64,000 nt of DNA, taken from Anaerobacillus isosaccharinicus. GTDB taxonomy: Bacteria; Bacillota; Bacilli; Bacillales; Anaerobacillaceae. Location of the stretch: positions 2,904,164 through 2,968,163 of the forward strand of contig NZ_CP063356.1 of the NCBI RefSeq assembly GCF_001866075.3, read 5' to 3'. The notes beneath the pieces are model-generated. The model worked only from the letters and a program-made list of their open reading frames with translations. It was not told where the DNA came from and did not search any database. Every line of letters starts with the position of its first letter. The first letter of the stretch is position 1. Both the position numbers and the translations under genes were made by a program. This document shows, piece by piece, positions 55,811-64,000 of this stretch.

Positions 55811-55839
55811 GAGACTGGTTAATTAATCAGTCTCTTTTA
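55811..55839 (+). terminator. Terminator of the YrzI-like cluster
   Basis: AGAGACTG / CAGTCTCT with loop GTTAATTAAT, then T residues. Confidence 0.88.
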
Positions 55840-55919
55840 CTTTCAGTCAAGTTACTTGTTTTATTAGAAAGAATATACTACTCTTTTTAGGTACATATAG
55901 AAAGGAAGTGCACTATATA

Positions 55920-56741
55920 ATGGAGCAAATATTTTCACAAGGCCAATTATTTGTATTTGACTTAGATGGAACTTTATATGAAGGAACTGATCATTTTGAT
56001 TATTATGCAGAACGTCTCTTGTTAGACGTAGCTGAAGAAAACAAAGATGGTTTCAATAGAGATTACCAAAAAATGAAGGAAGGTAATCACCCAGTTAAGA
56101 TTGGTAAGGCATATGATGTTGAACGTGATACGGTTTTGACATTAGATCCTTTTACGTTAAAGGTTGTCAAAGTAGAAACATGGGAAGGCATAGTTTGGTC
56201 TGACGAGAAACTAGCTGAAGTTTATCATGGACAGCTTACCTTTGATTTTGAGAAAATGATTGCAATTGGTGATGGTTGGTGGCTACCGTTTGCTGCGGCT
56301 AAGCATTATGGGGTGAAAGATTGTCATCCCCGTTATGTTGAAACAAAAGAATACATGGTTACAGAACTGTTTCAATTAGAACAAATTCCAGGTGTGCGAG
56401 AAGGACTAATTAAATTAAAAGAAACAAAAAAGCTGGTTCTTGTTACAAATAGTGATATTGACGATGTTGGACGTCTACTAAAAGAATTGAATTTAGACGG
56501 AGTTTTTGAACATATTGTCACTTCGGCTAAGAAACCATCTAGAACTGTAGAGATTTTCAAACAACTAATCGAACAATATGAAGTTGATCCAGAACAAATT
56601 GTTTCAGTTGGGGATAACTTTATTAATGAAATTGCTCCAGCAATTCAAATGGGGATGAAAGGTATTTACATTGATCCTCTTAAAGGTGAACTTCAACATG
56701 CACAGTTAAAAGTTGTGAGTAGTTTAGGCGATTGCTTTTAA
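55920..56741 (+). CDS. HAD-superfamily hydrolase
   Basis: ATG 55920 follows AAAGGAAGTG; a GTG at 55908 overlaps this site. The 273 residues contain HAD motif I (VFDLDGTLYEG), motif II (LVLVTNSDIDDV), the conserved Lys region SAKKPSRTVE and motif III (SVGDNFINEIAPAIQMG). The Cap-domain region is large (about 20-165) and carries IAIGDGWWLPFAAAKHYGV. It is a phosphatase of unknown substrate. Confidence 0.87.
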   Translation: MEQIFSQGQLFVFDLDGTLYEGTDHFDYYAERLLLDVAEENKDGFNRDYQKMKEGNHPVKIGKAYDVERDTVLTLDPFTLKVVKVETWEGIVWSDEKLAEVYHGQLTFDFEKMIAIGDGWWLPFAAAKHYGVKDCHPRYVETKEYMVTELFQLEQIPGVREGLIKLKETKKLVLVTNSDIDDVGRLLKELNLDGVFEHIVTSAKKPSRTVEIFKQLIEQYEVDPEQIVSVGDNFINEIAPAIQMGMKGIYIDPLKGELQHAQLKVVSSLGDCF

Positions 56742-56936
56742 TTTTAGTCAATTAAAAAATTGTAAGTAAACTTAAGCTGGTTTATAGCTGGATAAGCCCA
56801 CTATAAGTCAGCTATTTAGATTCTATGAATTATGTTGAATTTTATCAAAAATTAAGCTATTTTAAAAATAAGAAGTGTTTTATGGCAACTTTATCAAAAA
56901 ACTAATTTTAAATTTCTGAAATTTGTGGTAACTTTA

Positions 56937-56966
56937 GTTTAATGAATGACGTTTCATTCATTAAAC
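56937..56966. promoter_or_regulatory. Perfect 13-bp inverted repeat resembling a FadR operator
   Basis: GTTTAATGAATGA (56937-56949) and TCATTCATTAAAC (56954-56966) are perfect inverted arms with spacer CGTT. The inner part TGAATGA-N4-TCATTCA equals the half-sites and spacing of the B. subtilis FadR (YsiA) box WTGAATGAMTANTCATTCAW. The site is 35 bp upstream of a chemoreceptor start. Confidence 0.7.
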
Positions 56967-57000
56967 ATATAAAAGCTTCTTAGTCAAAGGGGAGAATCAA

Positions 57001-58485
57001 ATGGCCGAACATTTACAAATAATTCAAGATCGCAATAAGCTACTTACTAAATTATTATGGTTTGCGTTTAGTCTTGGGCTTGCTAGTAACTTTTTATCTC
57101 AAGTCCCATTTAATGGAATTATTGCTTATAGTGTAGCCGGTATTTTAGCCGTGGGATCAATAACATTTATGACTTTTAGAAGACTTTCAGTGCAGAATAT
57201 TCAATACATAGTCGTCATTTGTTTTAGTATTCTTATTTTTGTCATGGTAACGACTTCGCCAAAATTTTCAAATTACTTAATGATTTATGTTGCAGTAGCA
57301 TTTTTGACTCTCTATCATAATTATCGCTCGATTGCAGCAGCAGCAGTTTCTGGATTAGTTTTGTCTAATTACTTTTTTTGGGCTTTTCGGGATGAAATGT
57401 TTTTTGGTGTTGATTATAAAGTTTTTTTATCAATGAACATTATGTATATCGTTATTACAAGTGTGTTAATTGCCCAAGCCCGAATTGGGGAAAAGATGCA
57501 AAAGCAAATGGATGAACAGCATGAAGAAATGAAACACGGAAAAAAGAAAGTGGACCAACTTTTAAAGGAAGTAACTCACTCAGTTCAAGTCATCTCCAAT
57601 TTTAGTGAAACATTAAAAGGAAATATTAGTGCAACAGCAACAATCTCTAATGATATTACAACAGCATTTGCTGAAGTAACAAGAGGTATAGAAGCTCAAG
57701 CTGCAAGTGTTGGAGAAATGAATGAATCAGTGAATAATACAAATGACCTAGTTGCAAGTGTTTCAAAGATTTCTGAACAAATGGGAGGTCTATCATCTGA
57801 AACAAAGGATATAACAGATAAAGGTAATGCTCATGTCGTTTTACTTTCTTCTCATATGTCGCAAGTGAACGAAGTAATGAATGCAGCAAGTCAGTTGATG
57901 AAGGAATTAAACAACCAAACAAAGCAAATTGGCGCTATACTTTCGTCTATTAGTGACATTTCTAACCAAACCAATCTATTAGCGTTAAATGCAGCTATTG
58001 AAGCTGCGAGGGCTGGAGAGCATGGAAAAGGTTTTGCTGTTGTAGCATCAGAAGTTCGTAAATTAGCAGAGGACTCACAAAACTCTACAGTAGAAATCTC
58101 TAAAATTCTAACAGAAATTAAAGAGAAAACAATGGAAGTTACGAAGCAAATTGATGCTGGGGAGCAATCAGTCTCATCTAGTATTTTAGCAACAGAAAAA
58201 ACGAAAGAGAACTTTGAACTAATCTTAGGAAATACATCGAAGGTTGCTCACCAGGCAGAAAATGTTAAAACAATGTTGAAGAAGCTTGAACAAGCATCTG
58301 CTTCAATTGGAGAAGAGGTAGCATCTGTTTCGGGTGTCACACAGCATTCAAGTTCACAAACAGAAGAAATTTTAGCTCATGTTGAAGAACAACACACTCG
58401 TATTGAAGCAATTATGAATTCTTTTGAGGAATTAGATAGCTTAACAAGACAGTTACAATGCTTAGTAGACGACGTAAAAAGGTGA
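57001..58485 (+). CDS. Methyl-accepting chemotaxis protein with multi-pass membrane sensor
   Basis: 494 residues. Instead of an external sensor the first 165 residues hold about six membrane segments with short loops, so the signal may be in or near the membrane. A linker (170-195) leads to the signalling domain with tip [20 protein letters not shown] and the flanking [18 protein letters not shown]. There is no HAMP domain visible. AAAGGGGAGAATCAA precedes the ATG. A possible FadR operator lies just upstream, so fatty acid status may control its expression. Confidence 0.88.
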   Translation: MAEHLQIIQDRNKLLTKLLWFAFSLGLASNFLSQVPFNGIIAYSVAGILAVGSITFMTFRRLSVQNIQYIVVICFSILIFVMVTTSPKFSNYLMIYVAVAFLTLYHNYRSIAAAAVSGLVLSNYFFWAFRDEMFFGVDYKVFLSMNIMYIVITSVLIAQARIGEKMQKQMDEQHEEMKHGKKKVDQLLKEVTHSVQVISNFSETLKGNISATATISNDITTAFAEVTRGIEAQAASVGEMNESVNNTNDLVASVSKISEQMGGLSSETKDITDKGNAHVVLLSSHMSQVNEVMNAASQLMKELNNQTKQIGAILSSISDISNQTNLLALNAAIEAARAGEHGKGFAVVASEVRKLAEDSQNSTVEISKILTEIKEKTMEVTKQIDAGEQSVSSSILATEKTKENFELILGNTSKVAHQAENVKTMLKKLEQASASIGEEVASVSGVTQHSSSQTEEILAHVEEQHTRIEAIMNSFEELDSLTRQLQCLVDDVKR

Positions 58486-58537
58486 AGTAAACAAATTTAT
58501 AAATCAAACATAAAAGTTAATGGTCAAGTAGAATAAA

Positions 58538-58581
58538 AAAAATAATGAACAGCGCGATACATGCTCTGTTCATTATTTTTT
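58538..58581. terminator. Bidirectional terminator between chemoreceptor and ald
   Basis: AAATAATGAACAG / CTGTTCATTATTT, flanked by A run on the left and T run on the right, serves the convergent genes. Confidence 0.9.
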
Positions 58582-58612
58582 ATAGTTAAAATTAATGCCA
58601 TAATTTGTTCGT

Positions 58613-59737
58613 TTAGATACGGATATGGAGAGCTTCTTGAACAGGAACGTAATCATAACCTAAGTCTCTTGCAACTACCTCATAAGTAATTGAACCATTT
58701 GCTACGTTTACACCAAGTTCTAATGCTTTGTTTTCTGTTACTGCCGTGTAAACACCTTTATTGGCAATTTGTAATGCGTATGGAATTGTAACGTTTGTTA
58801 ATGCAATAGTTGATGTGCGTGGAACTGCTCCAGGCATGTTGGCTACCGCATAATGAACAACCCCATGCTTCTCATACGTTGGCTCACTATGAGTTGTTAT
58901 GCGGTCAACTGTTTCAAAGATACCACCTTGGTCGATAGCAACGTCAACAATAACTGACCCAGGAGCCATTGTCTTAATCACTTCTTCTGAAACCAGTTTT
59001 GGTGCTTTTGCTCCAGGAATAAGAACAGCGCCAATCACTAGGTCAGATTCTCGGACAGCATCCGCAATATTTAAAGGATTAGACATAAGTGTATTGATGC
59101 TGCTTCCAAAGATATCATCAAGGTAACGTAAGCGATCAGGACTTAAATCGATAATTGTTACATCAGCACCAAGTCCCATTGCGATTTTTGCTGCGTTTGT
59201 ACCTACAACTCCACCACCGATAACTGTAACCTTTGCCCTTTTAACACCAGGAACTCCAGCTAGTAAAATTCCTTTACCACCTTTAGGTTTTTCTAAAAAT
59301 TGAGCGCCAATTTGTGAAGCCATGCGGCCTGCAACTTCGCTCATTGGAGTAAGTAGAGGTAATGTTCGGTTAACTTCTACTGTTTCATAGGCAATTGCGA
59401 TAACGCCTTTGCTAGTTAACGCTTTTGCTAGTTCAGGCTCAGCAGCTAAGTGTAAGTATGTAAATAAAATCAAACCTTCTCTAAAATAATCATACTCTGA
59501 CGCAAGAGGTTCTTTTACCTTCATTACCATGTCGGCTTTGCCCCAAACATCAGAAGCAGTTTCTAAAATTGTCGCTCCTGCTTCAATATAGTCTTCATTT
59601 GTGAAACCGCTTCCAACACCGGCATCAGTTTCAATAAAAACTTCATGACCTGAACTAATAAAAGAAAGAACTCCCGCTGGGGTAATAGCAACACGATTTT
59701 CATTGTTTTTTATCTCTTTAGGTACTCCAATAATCAT
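58613..59737 (-). CDS. ald: Alanine dehydrogenase
   Basis: Ald oxidatively deaminates L-alanine to pyruvate with NAD+. The start is the ATG 15 bases after AGAGGGA ([19 protein letters not shown]); an in-frame extension of about 24 residues upstream is low in conservation. The 374 residues show [17 protein letters not shown] (substrate region), [21 protein letters not shown] (NAD fold) and [18 protein letters not shown]. In Bacillus the enzyme supports growth on alanine and normal sporulation. Confidence 0.97.
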   Translation of the reverse strand: MIIGVPKEIKNNENRVAITPAGVLSFISSGHEVFIETDAGVGSGFTNEDYIEAGATILETASDVWGKADMVMKVKEPLASEYDYFREGLILFTYLHLAAEPELAKALTSKGVIAIAYETVEVNRTLPLLTPMSEVAGRMASQIGAQFLEKPKGGKGILLAGVPGVKRAKVTVIGGGVVGTNAAKIAMGLGADVTIIDLSPDRLRYLDDIFGSSINTLMSNPLNIADAVRESDLVIGAVLIPGAKAPKLVSEEVIKTMAPGSVIVDVAIDQGGIFETVDRITTHSEPTYEKHGVVHYAVANMPGAVPRTSTIALTNVTIPYALQIANKGVYTAVTENKALELGVNVANGSITYEVVARDLGYDYVPVQEALHIRI

Positions 59738-59857
59738 CTGTAAATCCCTCTTTTTCCTCTTAAATTTTCCATCAGTTTTAGTATAGTTTGTTTTCCTATA
59801 AGTACGCAATTAATTTTTCTTCTATAGGTAAAAAAACTTTCACAATACAGACATAAA

Positions 59858-59930
59858 TAGGGGCTACCTTTTCCATATGCTTTAAAAATAAAGAAAAATT
59901 AAATTTTAAAGCATATGAAGTTAGCCCCTA
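59858..59930. repeat. Long near-perfect palindrome between the KTSC-like gene and ald
   Basis: The arms TAGGGGCTA...CATATGCTTTAAAA (59858-59887) and TTTTAAAGCATATG...TAGCCCCTA (59904-59930) pair over about 26 positions with one bulge and a 16-base AT-rich loop. There is no T run on either strand directly at the end of the stem. It could be a minor terminator, a small mobile palindrome or a regulatory RNA hairpin. Confidence 0.8.
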
Positions 59931-59940
59931 CCACTATTTA

Positions 59941-60153
59941 TTAGTGTAGCCTTTTCATGTCGTACTTTCGGTTTAAGCGGTCTGTTACGTACCAGCTATG
60001 GTCCTCTGTTGAAAGAAAACCGATGTAGTCAATTGGCATGACGTCATAATAAACGTAATATTCACCATTGGTAAAGCGAATATATAGTGCGTGGGTTATG
60101 TCATCATATGTTGCTGATTGGATATGTGGAGAATTAAAATTTGTTGTTTCCAA
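59941..60153 (-). CDS. KTSC-domain-like small protein
   Basis: 70 residues from a TTG start eight bases after AAAGGGAG. IQSATYDDITHALYIRFTNGEYYVYYDVMP is the pattern of the KTSC fold (an alpha/beta domain of about 60 residues, often in phage or lysyl-tRNA synthetase fusions), but the C-terminal signature is changed (EDHSWYVTDRLNRKYDMKRL). A role in nucleic acid binding is only a guess. It is a single gene. Confidence 0.65.
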   Translation of the reverse strand: METTNFNSPHIQSATYDDITHALYIRFTNGEYYVYYDVMPIDYIGFLSTEDHSWYVTDRLNRKYDMKRLH

Positions 60154-60326
60154 GATCTCATCTCCCTTTATATTTTAGGAATTTATTTGTATTATTCCCG
60201 TTTGTTATAAAGAAAAACATCTTTTTATATTAAAGTGATTGGAACTCAATCTCTCTCACATTAGTAGGGATATACGATATATGTGGTTAATAAAAACTGG
60301 GCTTTGAAAAAAGAAAAAGCTTGCAA

Positions 60327-60557
60327 TTAATGAATTAAGCGAGAGATTTCTTCTGTTGATAAAACTTTTCCGCTCGAAACAACCTTTCCATTGACTACTA
60401 AGGCTGGCATATAAATGACACCATACTTGATCGCATCTGAAATATAGTCAACTTTTTCAATATCAACATATAATCCTTTTGTCTCCACAGCCTCTAAAAC
60501 TCGCTTTTCAAATAATTTACAATTTATGCAAGATGTTACTAGAAGCTTTATTTCCAT
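60327..60557 (-). CDS. Small thioredoxin-fold protein (CxxC)
   Basis: ATG on the minus strand after GGGAGGGAAAGCT gives 76 residues. It begins MEIKLLVTSCINCKLFEKRV with an active-site-like CINC motif, then has the cis-Pro region YMPALVVNGKVVSSGKVLS. This is the short redox-active disulfide family (thioredoxin_3 type). Members often lie by arsenic or permease genes, but none is seen here. Confidence 0.83.
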   Translation of the reverse strand: MEIKLLVTSCINCKLFEKRVLEAVETKGLYVDIEKVDYISDAIKYGVIYMPALVVNGKVVSSGKVLSTEEISRLIH

Positions 60558-60834
60558 AGCTTTCCCTCCCAATTTTTTCTCCTAACTTAATAATATAACG
60601 AATTTTTTAACTATTCATTATTGGTTTCTGACAATGCTGTGAATTAGCTGTGTACGTTTTAAAATTAGATGAAATTAACGTGAGGTGAAGGTGAATTAGA
60701 TTTGAAGAAGTTAGGAACATTCTCTGATTATCTACAAAATTCCCTAAGAATTTACTTGTAAGATTCCTATCTATATAGGAAAATGTTACTTAGTTGGAAT
60801 CTAATAGTTATAGGTATACTGGGGAGGCACTACC

Positions 60835-62595
60835 ATGTTTTTTACAAAAAAATTTAACGTAGAGAAAAAAGTTCGACCATTTACAGATTCAGATATACAA
60901 TCTACCGAACGAATGAAGCAAAAACTATCATATTTACAGCTAAATAACGGGGATCTCGAAAATATAAAAAAAGTTGACTATATTATCGATAAATTTAGTG
61001 AAGATATTACAACTAGACATTATGAGATGGTTGAGAAATATGCTAACTTACAAGGCATTGTTGACCAGTATAGTACAAAAGAGAGATTGTCTAAAACATT
61101 TGTCCAATATTTGAAGTCAATTCCAAGATCAAAAATTGATCAAGAATTTATTGCCGGTCGTGTAAAAATAGGTGATATCCATAGTAAAATTCGTTTGACA
61201 CCAGAATTTTATACTGGTTCATATATCCGTGTTTACGAGTACTTAATACCAGGAATCATCTCTGAATATGGCGGTCAACCAGAACAACTGTCAGATATTT
61301 TATTAAGTTTTATAAAGTTTATTACGCTAGACTCTCAAATTGTCCTTGAATCCTATCAAGAAGGCAATGACTTTAAAGTAGTCTCAAATATAAGCTCAGT
61401 TATGGAGTTAATTACAAAAATTAATAAAATGAAGGAATTATTAGCAGTGGTTGACGAAACAATTATGGAAGCTGAAGCTGTTGCTGCAGCAGCCCAGCAA
61501 CTTTCTTCTTCTGTTGAAGAAGTAGCAAACAATGCTATTAATGTTTCTGAAAACGCTGAAGAAACCATTCGTCAAGCAAATAATGGACAAAAAGTAATAG
61601 AAGAGTCGTTAAATGGCTTTCTATCAATGACCGATGATTTTAAAGATACAAAAGATAAAATTACTAGTCTCCTTCAAGAAATTCAAAATGTAACGACAGT
61701 CGTTTCTTTTATTAGGGATGTGTCAGAACAAACGAACCTACTAGCCCTTAACGCGTCAATAGAGGCTGCTAGAGCAGGTGAGCATGGTAAAGGGTTCGCA
61801 GTAGTAGCAAACGAAGTAAGGAAGCTTTCAGAACAAACAAATACTTCTGTACAAAAAATAACTTCTACAATCGAAAAAATTCAACTTGAAGCAAAGGTCG
61901 TTGATCAAAATTCCGATCGAATGGCTACTCAACTTGAGGAAAGGGTAGATAAAACACGAGATGCCATAAACGTTTTAGATCAGATTATTACTCGTATTGA
62001 AGATGTAGGTGGTGCAACGTCAAATATCGCTGCTATTGCCGAGGAGCAATCTGCTGCCACACAAGATATCACTTCAAGAATAAATGAAGTATTAAATCAT
62101 GTCGACGAGATTAAAAATGTGACTGTTGAAACTGGTAGTACGATTTATGATGCAAGTTATAAAGTTAATGAGTTGAGGAAGGAAGTCTTAAAGTCAATCC
62201 CTCGTTTGAGTGGAGAGAATTTATTACGAGTAATGAAGACGGAGTATGAAACATGGAAATGGTGGATTTATAACTCAATGATTGAGTTACACGACTTACA
62301 ATCTGGGGATATCGCCAATCTTCAGGATAGTCGTTTAGCAACTTGGTTTAATATGATCAAAAATGATAAGATGATTAATTCTCAACCTACTTTCCAGACA
62401 ATGGAGAAGTTGCATAATGATTGCTTTAAATTAGCTAAGGATGCACTAGAAAATGTTAGAAATGGTCGGTTATTACAGGTTAGTTCGATTGTTGATCAAT
62501 TAGATTCAAAGATTGCCACCATTCATGAATGCCTTGATGAGTTAAGCATGGGTGTGGGAGAAAAGAAAACTGGTAAGAGGTATCATCAAAGTTAG
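60835..62595 (+). CDS. hemAT: Heme-based aerotactic transducer HemAT with a CZB-like tail
   Basis: 586 residues. The N-terminal 185 residues are a protoglobin-type globin sensor; the proximal heme ligand is expected to be His116 in [18 protein letters not shown]. The chemoreceptor signalling domain (about 195-455) contains [37 protein letters not shown]. No membrane segment is seen, so it is a soluble receptor that senses oxygen. Unlike B. subtilis HemAT (432 residues) it has an extra 110-residue tail (about 457-570) with CZB-domain spacing, but most zinc ligands are lost. GGGGAGGCACTACC precedes the ATG. A PAS-GGDEF-EAL gene follows 21 bases later. Confidence 0.92.
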   Translation: MFFTKKFNVEKKVRPFTDSDIQSTERMKQKLSYLQLNNGDLENIKKVDYIIDKFSEDITTRHYEMVEKYANLQGIVDQYSTKERLSKTFVQYLKSIPRSKIDQEFIAGRVKIGDIHSKIRLTPEFYTGSYIRVYEYLIPGIISEYGGQPEQLSDILLSFIKFITLDSQIVLESYQEGNDFKVVSNISSVMELITKINKMKELLAVVDETIMEAEAVAAAAQQLSSSVEEVANNAINVSENAEETIRQANNGQKVIEESLNGFLSMTDDFKDTKDKITSLLQEIQNVTTVVSFIRDVSEQTNLLALNASIEAARAGEHGKGFAVVANEVRKLSEQTNTSVQKITSTIEKIQLEAKVVDQNSDRMATQLEERVDKTRDAINVLDQIITRIEDVGGATSNIAAIAEEQSAATQDITSRINEVLNHVDEIKNVTVETGSTIYDASYKVNELRKEVLKSIPRLSGENLLRVMKTEYETWKWWIYNSMIELHDLQSGDIANLQDSRLATWFNMIKNDKMINSQPTFQTMEKLHNDCFKLAKDALENVRNGRLLQVSSIVDQLDSKIATIHECLDELSMGVGEKKTGKRYHQS

Positions 62596-62616
62596 GAAAA
62601 CATTTAGGAGGAACGT

Positions 62617-64000
62617 ATGAAAAATGAAACCCACAATCAACACGAGCATGTAGAGCCTTCTAATTTGTTATGTAATTTAAATGATTTTTTTCAACAATTT
62701 GGAGTAGGAAATTGTCCCGATGGAGCCCTGAAATTAAAGCAAATTATTGATCGGTTTTGCTACATTTTAGGGCAATCGGTTAATATTTTTATTACTGAAC
62801 CTAATGGAAAGATTATCTATTCAAAAGATCAGAGTATCTTGGTAGAAAAGCTTATTGACGAAGGATATTTGACTGACGGTCTGTTAAATATCAAATGGGA
62901 GAATTCAGGGAAACGTCCTCAAGTAATTGAAAAAATGGTAGCTAGTGAAGAGATAGAATTATCTACTAGAGATGGAAAAGCGTATTTCTATCGTTCTTAT
63001 ACCTCACCAATTTTTAAAGATGAAGAAGAAATAAGTCACTTCATCATCATTTATCAAGATATTACGAATGTAAAAGAAGCTGAAATCAAGCTAAAAAGGA
63101 TGTACAACTGTGATCAGTTAACACAACTACCAAACAGACATTGCTTTGAAGAAGATATCTTACTGCAATTAGAGAGCTATAAAATGAGTCAGAATAAATT
63201 TGCTATATTTTTTCTAGATTTAGATCGATTTAAGTTTTTTAATGACTCACTTGGGCACACGGTCGGCGATGATTTAATCGTTAGCATTAGTGATAAACTA
63301 GTTAAGCTCGAAACTGATTCTATAGCTTTGTATCGTTTTGGTGGCGATGAATTTACATTTATACAAAAAAACATTACATCAGATAAGCAAATACATGACT
63401 TTGCTGCAAAAATAATAGACCTGTTTAAAAAACCATTCAGGGTGCACGAGAATGATCTAATGATCACTTCGAGTATCGGGATTAGTACTTATCCTGATTC
63501 TTCTACTAGCTTTAAAGAATTAATCGAATGCGCCGATACAGCTATGCACTATGCAAAAGAACGTGGGAAAGGTACCTATCAAATTTTTTCTGAAAATATG
63601 AATACATCTTACTCAGAAAAATTAAAAGTAGAAGCTCAACTTCGTATTGCATTAGAAAAAAGGGAATTTTTCTTAAACTATCAACCGCAAATTGATTTAA
63701 AAAGCAAAACAATAATCGGTGTTGAAGCGCTAATTCGCTGGATAAACCCTGAATTAGGATTTGTGCCACCAAATGAATTTATCCCGCTAGCGGAAGATAC
63801 AGGTTTAATTGATCAAATTGGAGAATGGGTTTTATTTACAGCTTGTCAGCAAATAAAGAAATGGCAAGATGAAAAAGGATTATTCATTCGCGTAGGTATT
63901 AATATTTCTCCAAAGCAATTTCAAAGACCTGACTTTGTTAGTAAAGTGGAGAGGGTTTTAGCAGAAACAGGCTTAGAAGCAAAGTATGTAGATTTAGAAA
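62617..64000 (+). CDS. PAS-GGDEF-EAL cyclic di-GMP protein, 3' cut by window end
   Basis: The frame starts at ATG 62617 after TTAGGAGGAACGT and runs off the window; 461 residues are visible. An N-terminal region (about 50-170) is PAS-like, ending IIYQDITNVKEAEIKLKRM. The GGDEF domain (about 175-320) has LDLDRFKFFNDSLGHTVGD and RFGGDEFTF, so the cyclase motif is intact. The EAL domain starts at about 345 with LNYQPQIDLKSKTIIGVEALIRW and NISPKQFQRPDF. It would make and/or break c-di-GMP. The 21-base gap and shared direction suggest an operon with hemAT. Confidence 0.93.
   Translation, partial: MKNETHNQHEHVEPSNLLCNLNDFFQQFGVGNCPDGALKLKQIIDRFCYILGQSVNIFITEPNGKIIYSKDQSILVEKLIDEGYLTDGLLNIKWENSGKRPQVIEKMVASEEIELSTRDGKAYFYRSYTSPIFKDEEEISHFIIIYQDITNVKEAEIKLKRMYNCDQLTQLPNRHCFEEDILLQLESYKMSQNKFAIFFLDLDRFKFFNDSLGHTVGDDLIVSISDKLVKLETDSIALYRFGGDEFTFIQKNITSDKQIHDFAAKIIDLFKKPFRVHENDLMITSSIGISTYPDSSTSFKELIECADTAMHYAKERGKGTYQIFSENMNTSYSEKLKVEAQLRIALEKREFFLNYQPQIDLKSKTIIGVEALIRWINPELGFVPPNEFIPLAEDTGLIDQIGEWVLFTACQQIKKWQDEKGLFIRVGINISPKQFQRPDFVSKVERVLAETGLEAKYVDLE

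Noticed and set aside
63189-63772. Minus-strand ORFs in the GGDEF-EAL region
   Set aside because: The plus strand carries an uninterrupted PAS-GGDEF-EAL frame to the window end; the minus frames are shadows.
1-64000. tRNA or rRNA genes
   Set aside because: I saw no cloverleaf-type segments or rRNA signature sequences; only T-box and L21 leader RNAs were recognised.

Overview
The window is AT-rich DNA from an endospore-forming Bacillota, almost certainly a Bacillaceae close to Bacillus, Alkalihalobacillus or Anaerobacillus. This rests on the B. subtilis-like gene order hemX-hemC-hemD-hemB-hemL, spoVID-ysxE, valS-folC, comC-spoIIB, maf-radC-mreBCD-minCD, spoIVFA-spoIVFB, rplU-prp-rpmA. Shine-Dalgarno sites are strong, TTG/GTG starts are common and sporulation genes are present. 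The species cannot be named from this sequence alone.

Region 1 (1-41,000) is this conserved backbone with insertions. 1-5,100 is the tetrapyrrole operon (5-aminolevulinate to uroporphyrinogen III). 5,300-8,700 is a spore-coat morphogenesis cluster with a candidate SigE promoter. 8,700-11,060 holds a small minus-strand membrane protein and an FtsX-type ABC exporter preceded by a 34-residue membrane microprotein. 11,250-14,470 is valS with a T-box leader. 15,000-17,600 has a divergent FolC-like protein and FolC in tandem, then a CapA-like protein. 19,000-22,560 holds a prepilin peptidase gene, what look like remains of a pilus operon, and a complete IS4-type element. After spoIIB come aspA, maf, radC, mreBCD and minCD. 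A phosphatase of the inositol monophosphatase family and a PhnDCEE transporter sit between minD and spoIVFAB. rng and the L21-Prp-L27 operon close the region.

Region 2 (41,000-64,000) no longer follows the B. subtilis order; spo0B-obg do not follow rpmA. It has a YhfI-like metallo-beta-lactamase, a chemoreceptor that looks 5'-truncated, the pstSCAB-phoU operon behind PhoP-like boxes, a divergent AddB/AddA-like helicase-nuclease pair, a cluster of tiny sporulation-type ORFs (two YrzI-like proteins), a HAD hydrolase, a chemoreceptor behind a FadR-like operator, alanine dehydrogenase, a KTSC-like protein, a small thioredoxin, a HemAT globin aerotaxis receptor, and the start of a PAS-GGDEF-EAL gene cut by the window end.

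The most unusual feature is a family of about eleven intergenic elements, all in the first 40 kb. They have arms of tandem 7-bp units (mostly TGTAGAA/TGTAAAA, a second class TGTAGAG/TTTAGAG) and the complete copies carry the inverted arm (TTCTACA/TTTTACA) around a central GCTTCGTAGC-like motif. Many lie inside operons, so they would be transcribed as hairpins. Three consecutive TGTARAA units place a stop codon in every forward frame, and two genes end inside an element. One copy bounds an apparent deletion, one abuts the IS insertion, and one carries a second, nested palindromic repeat.
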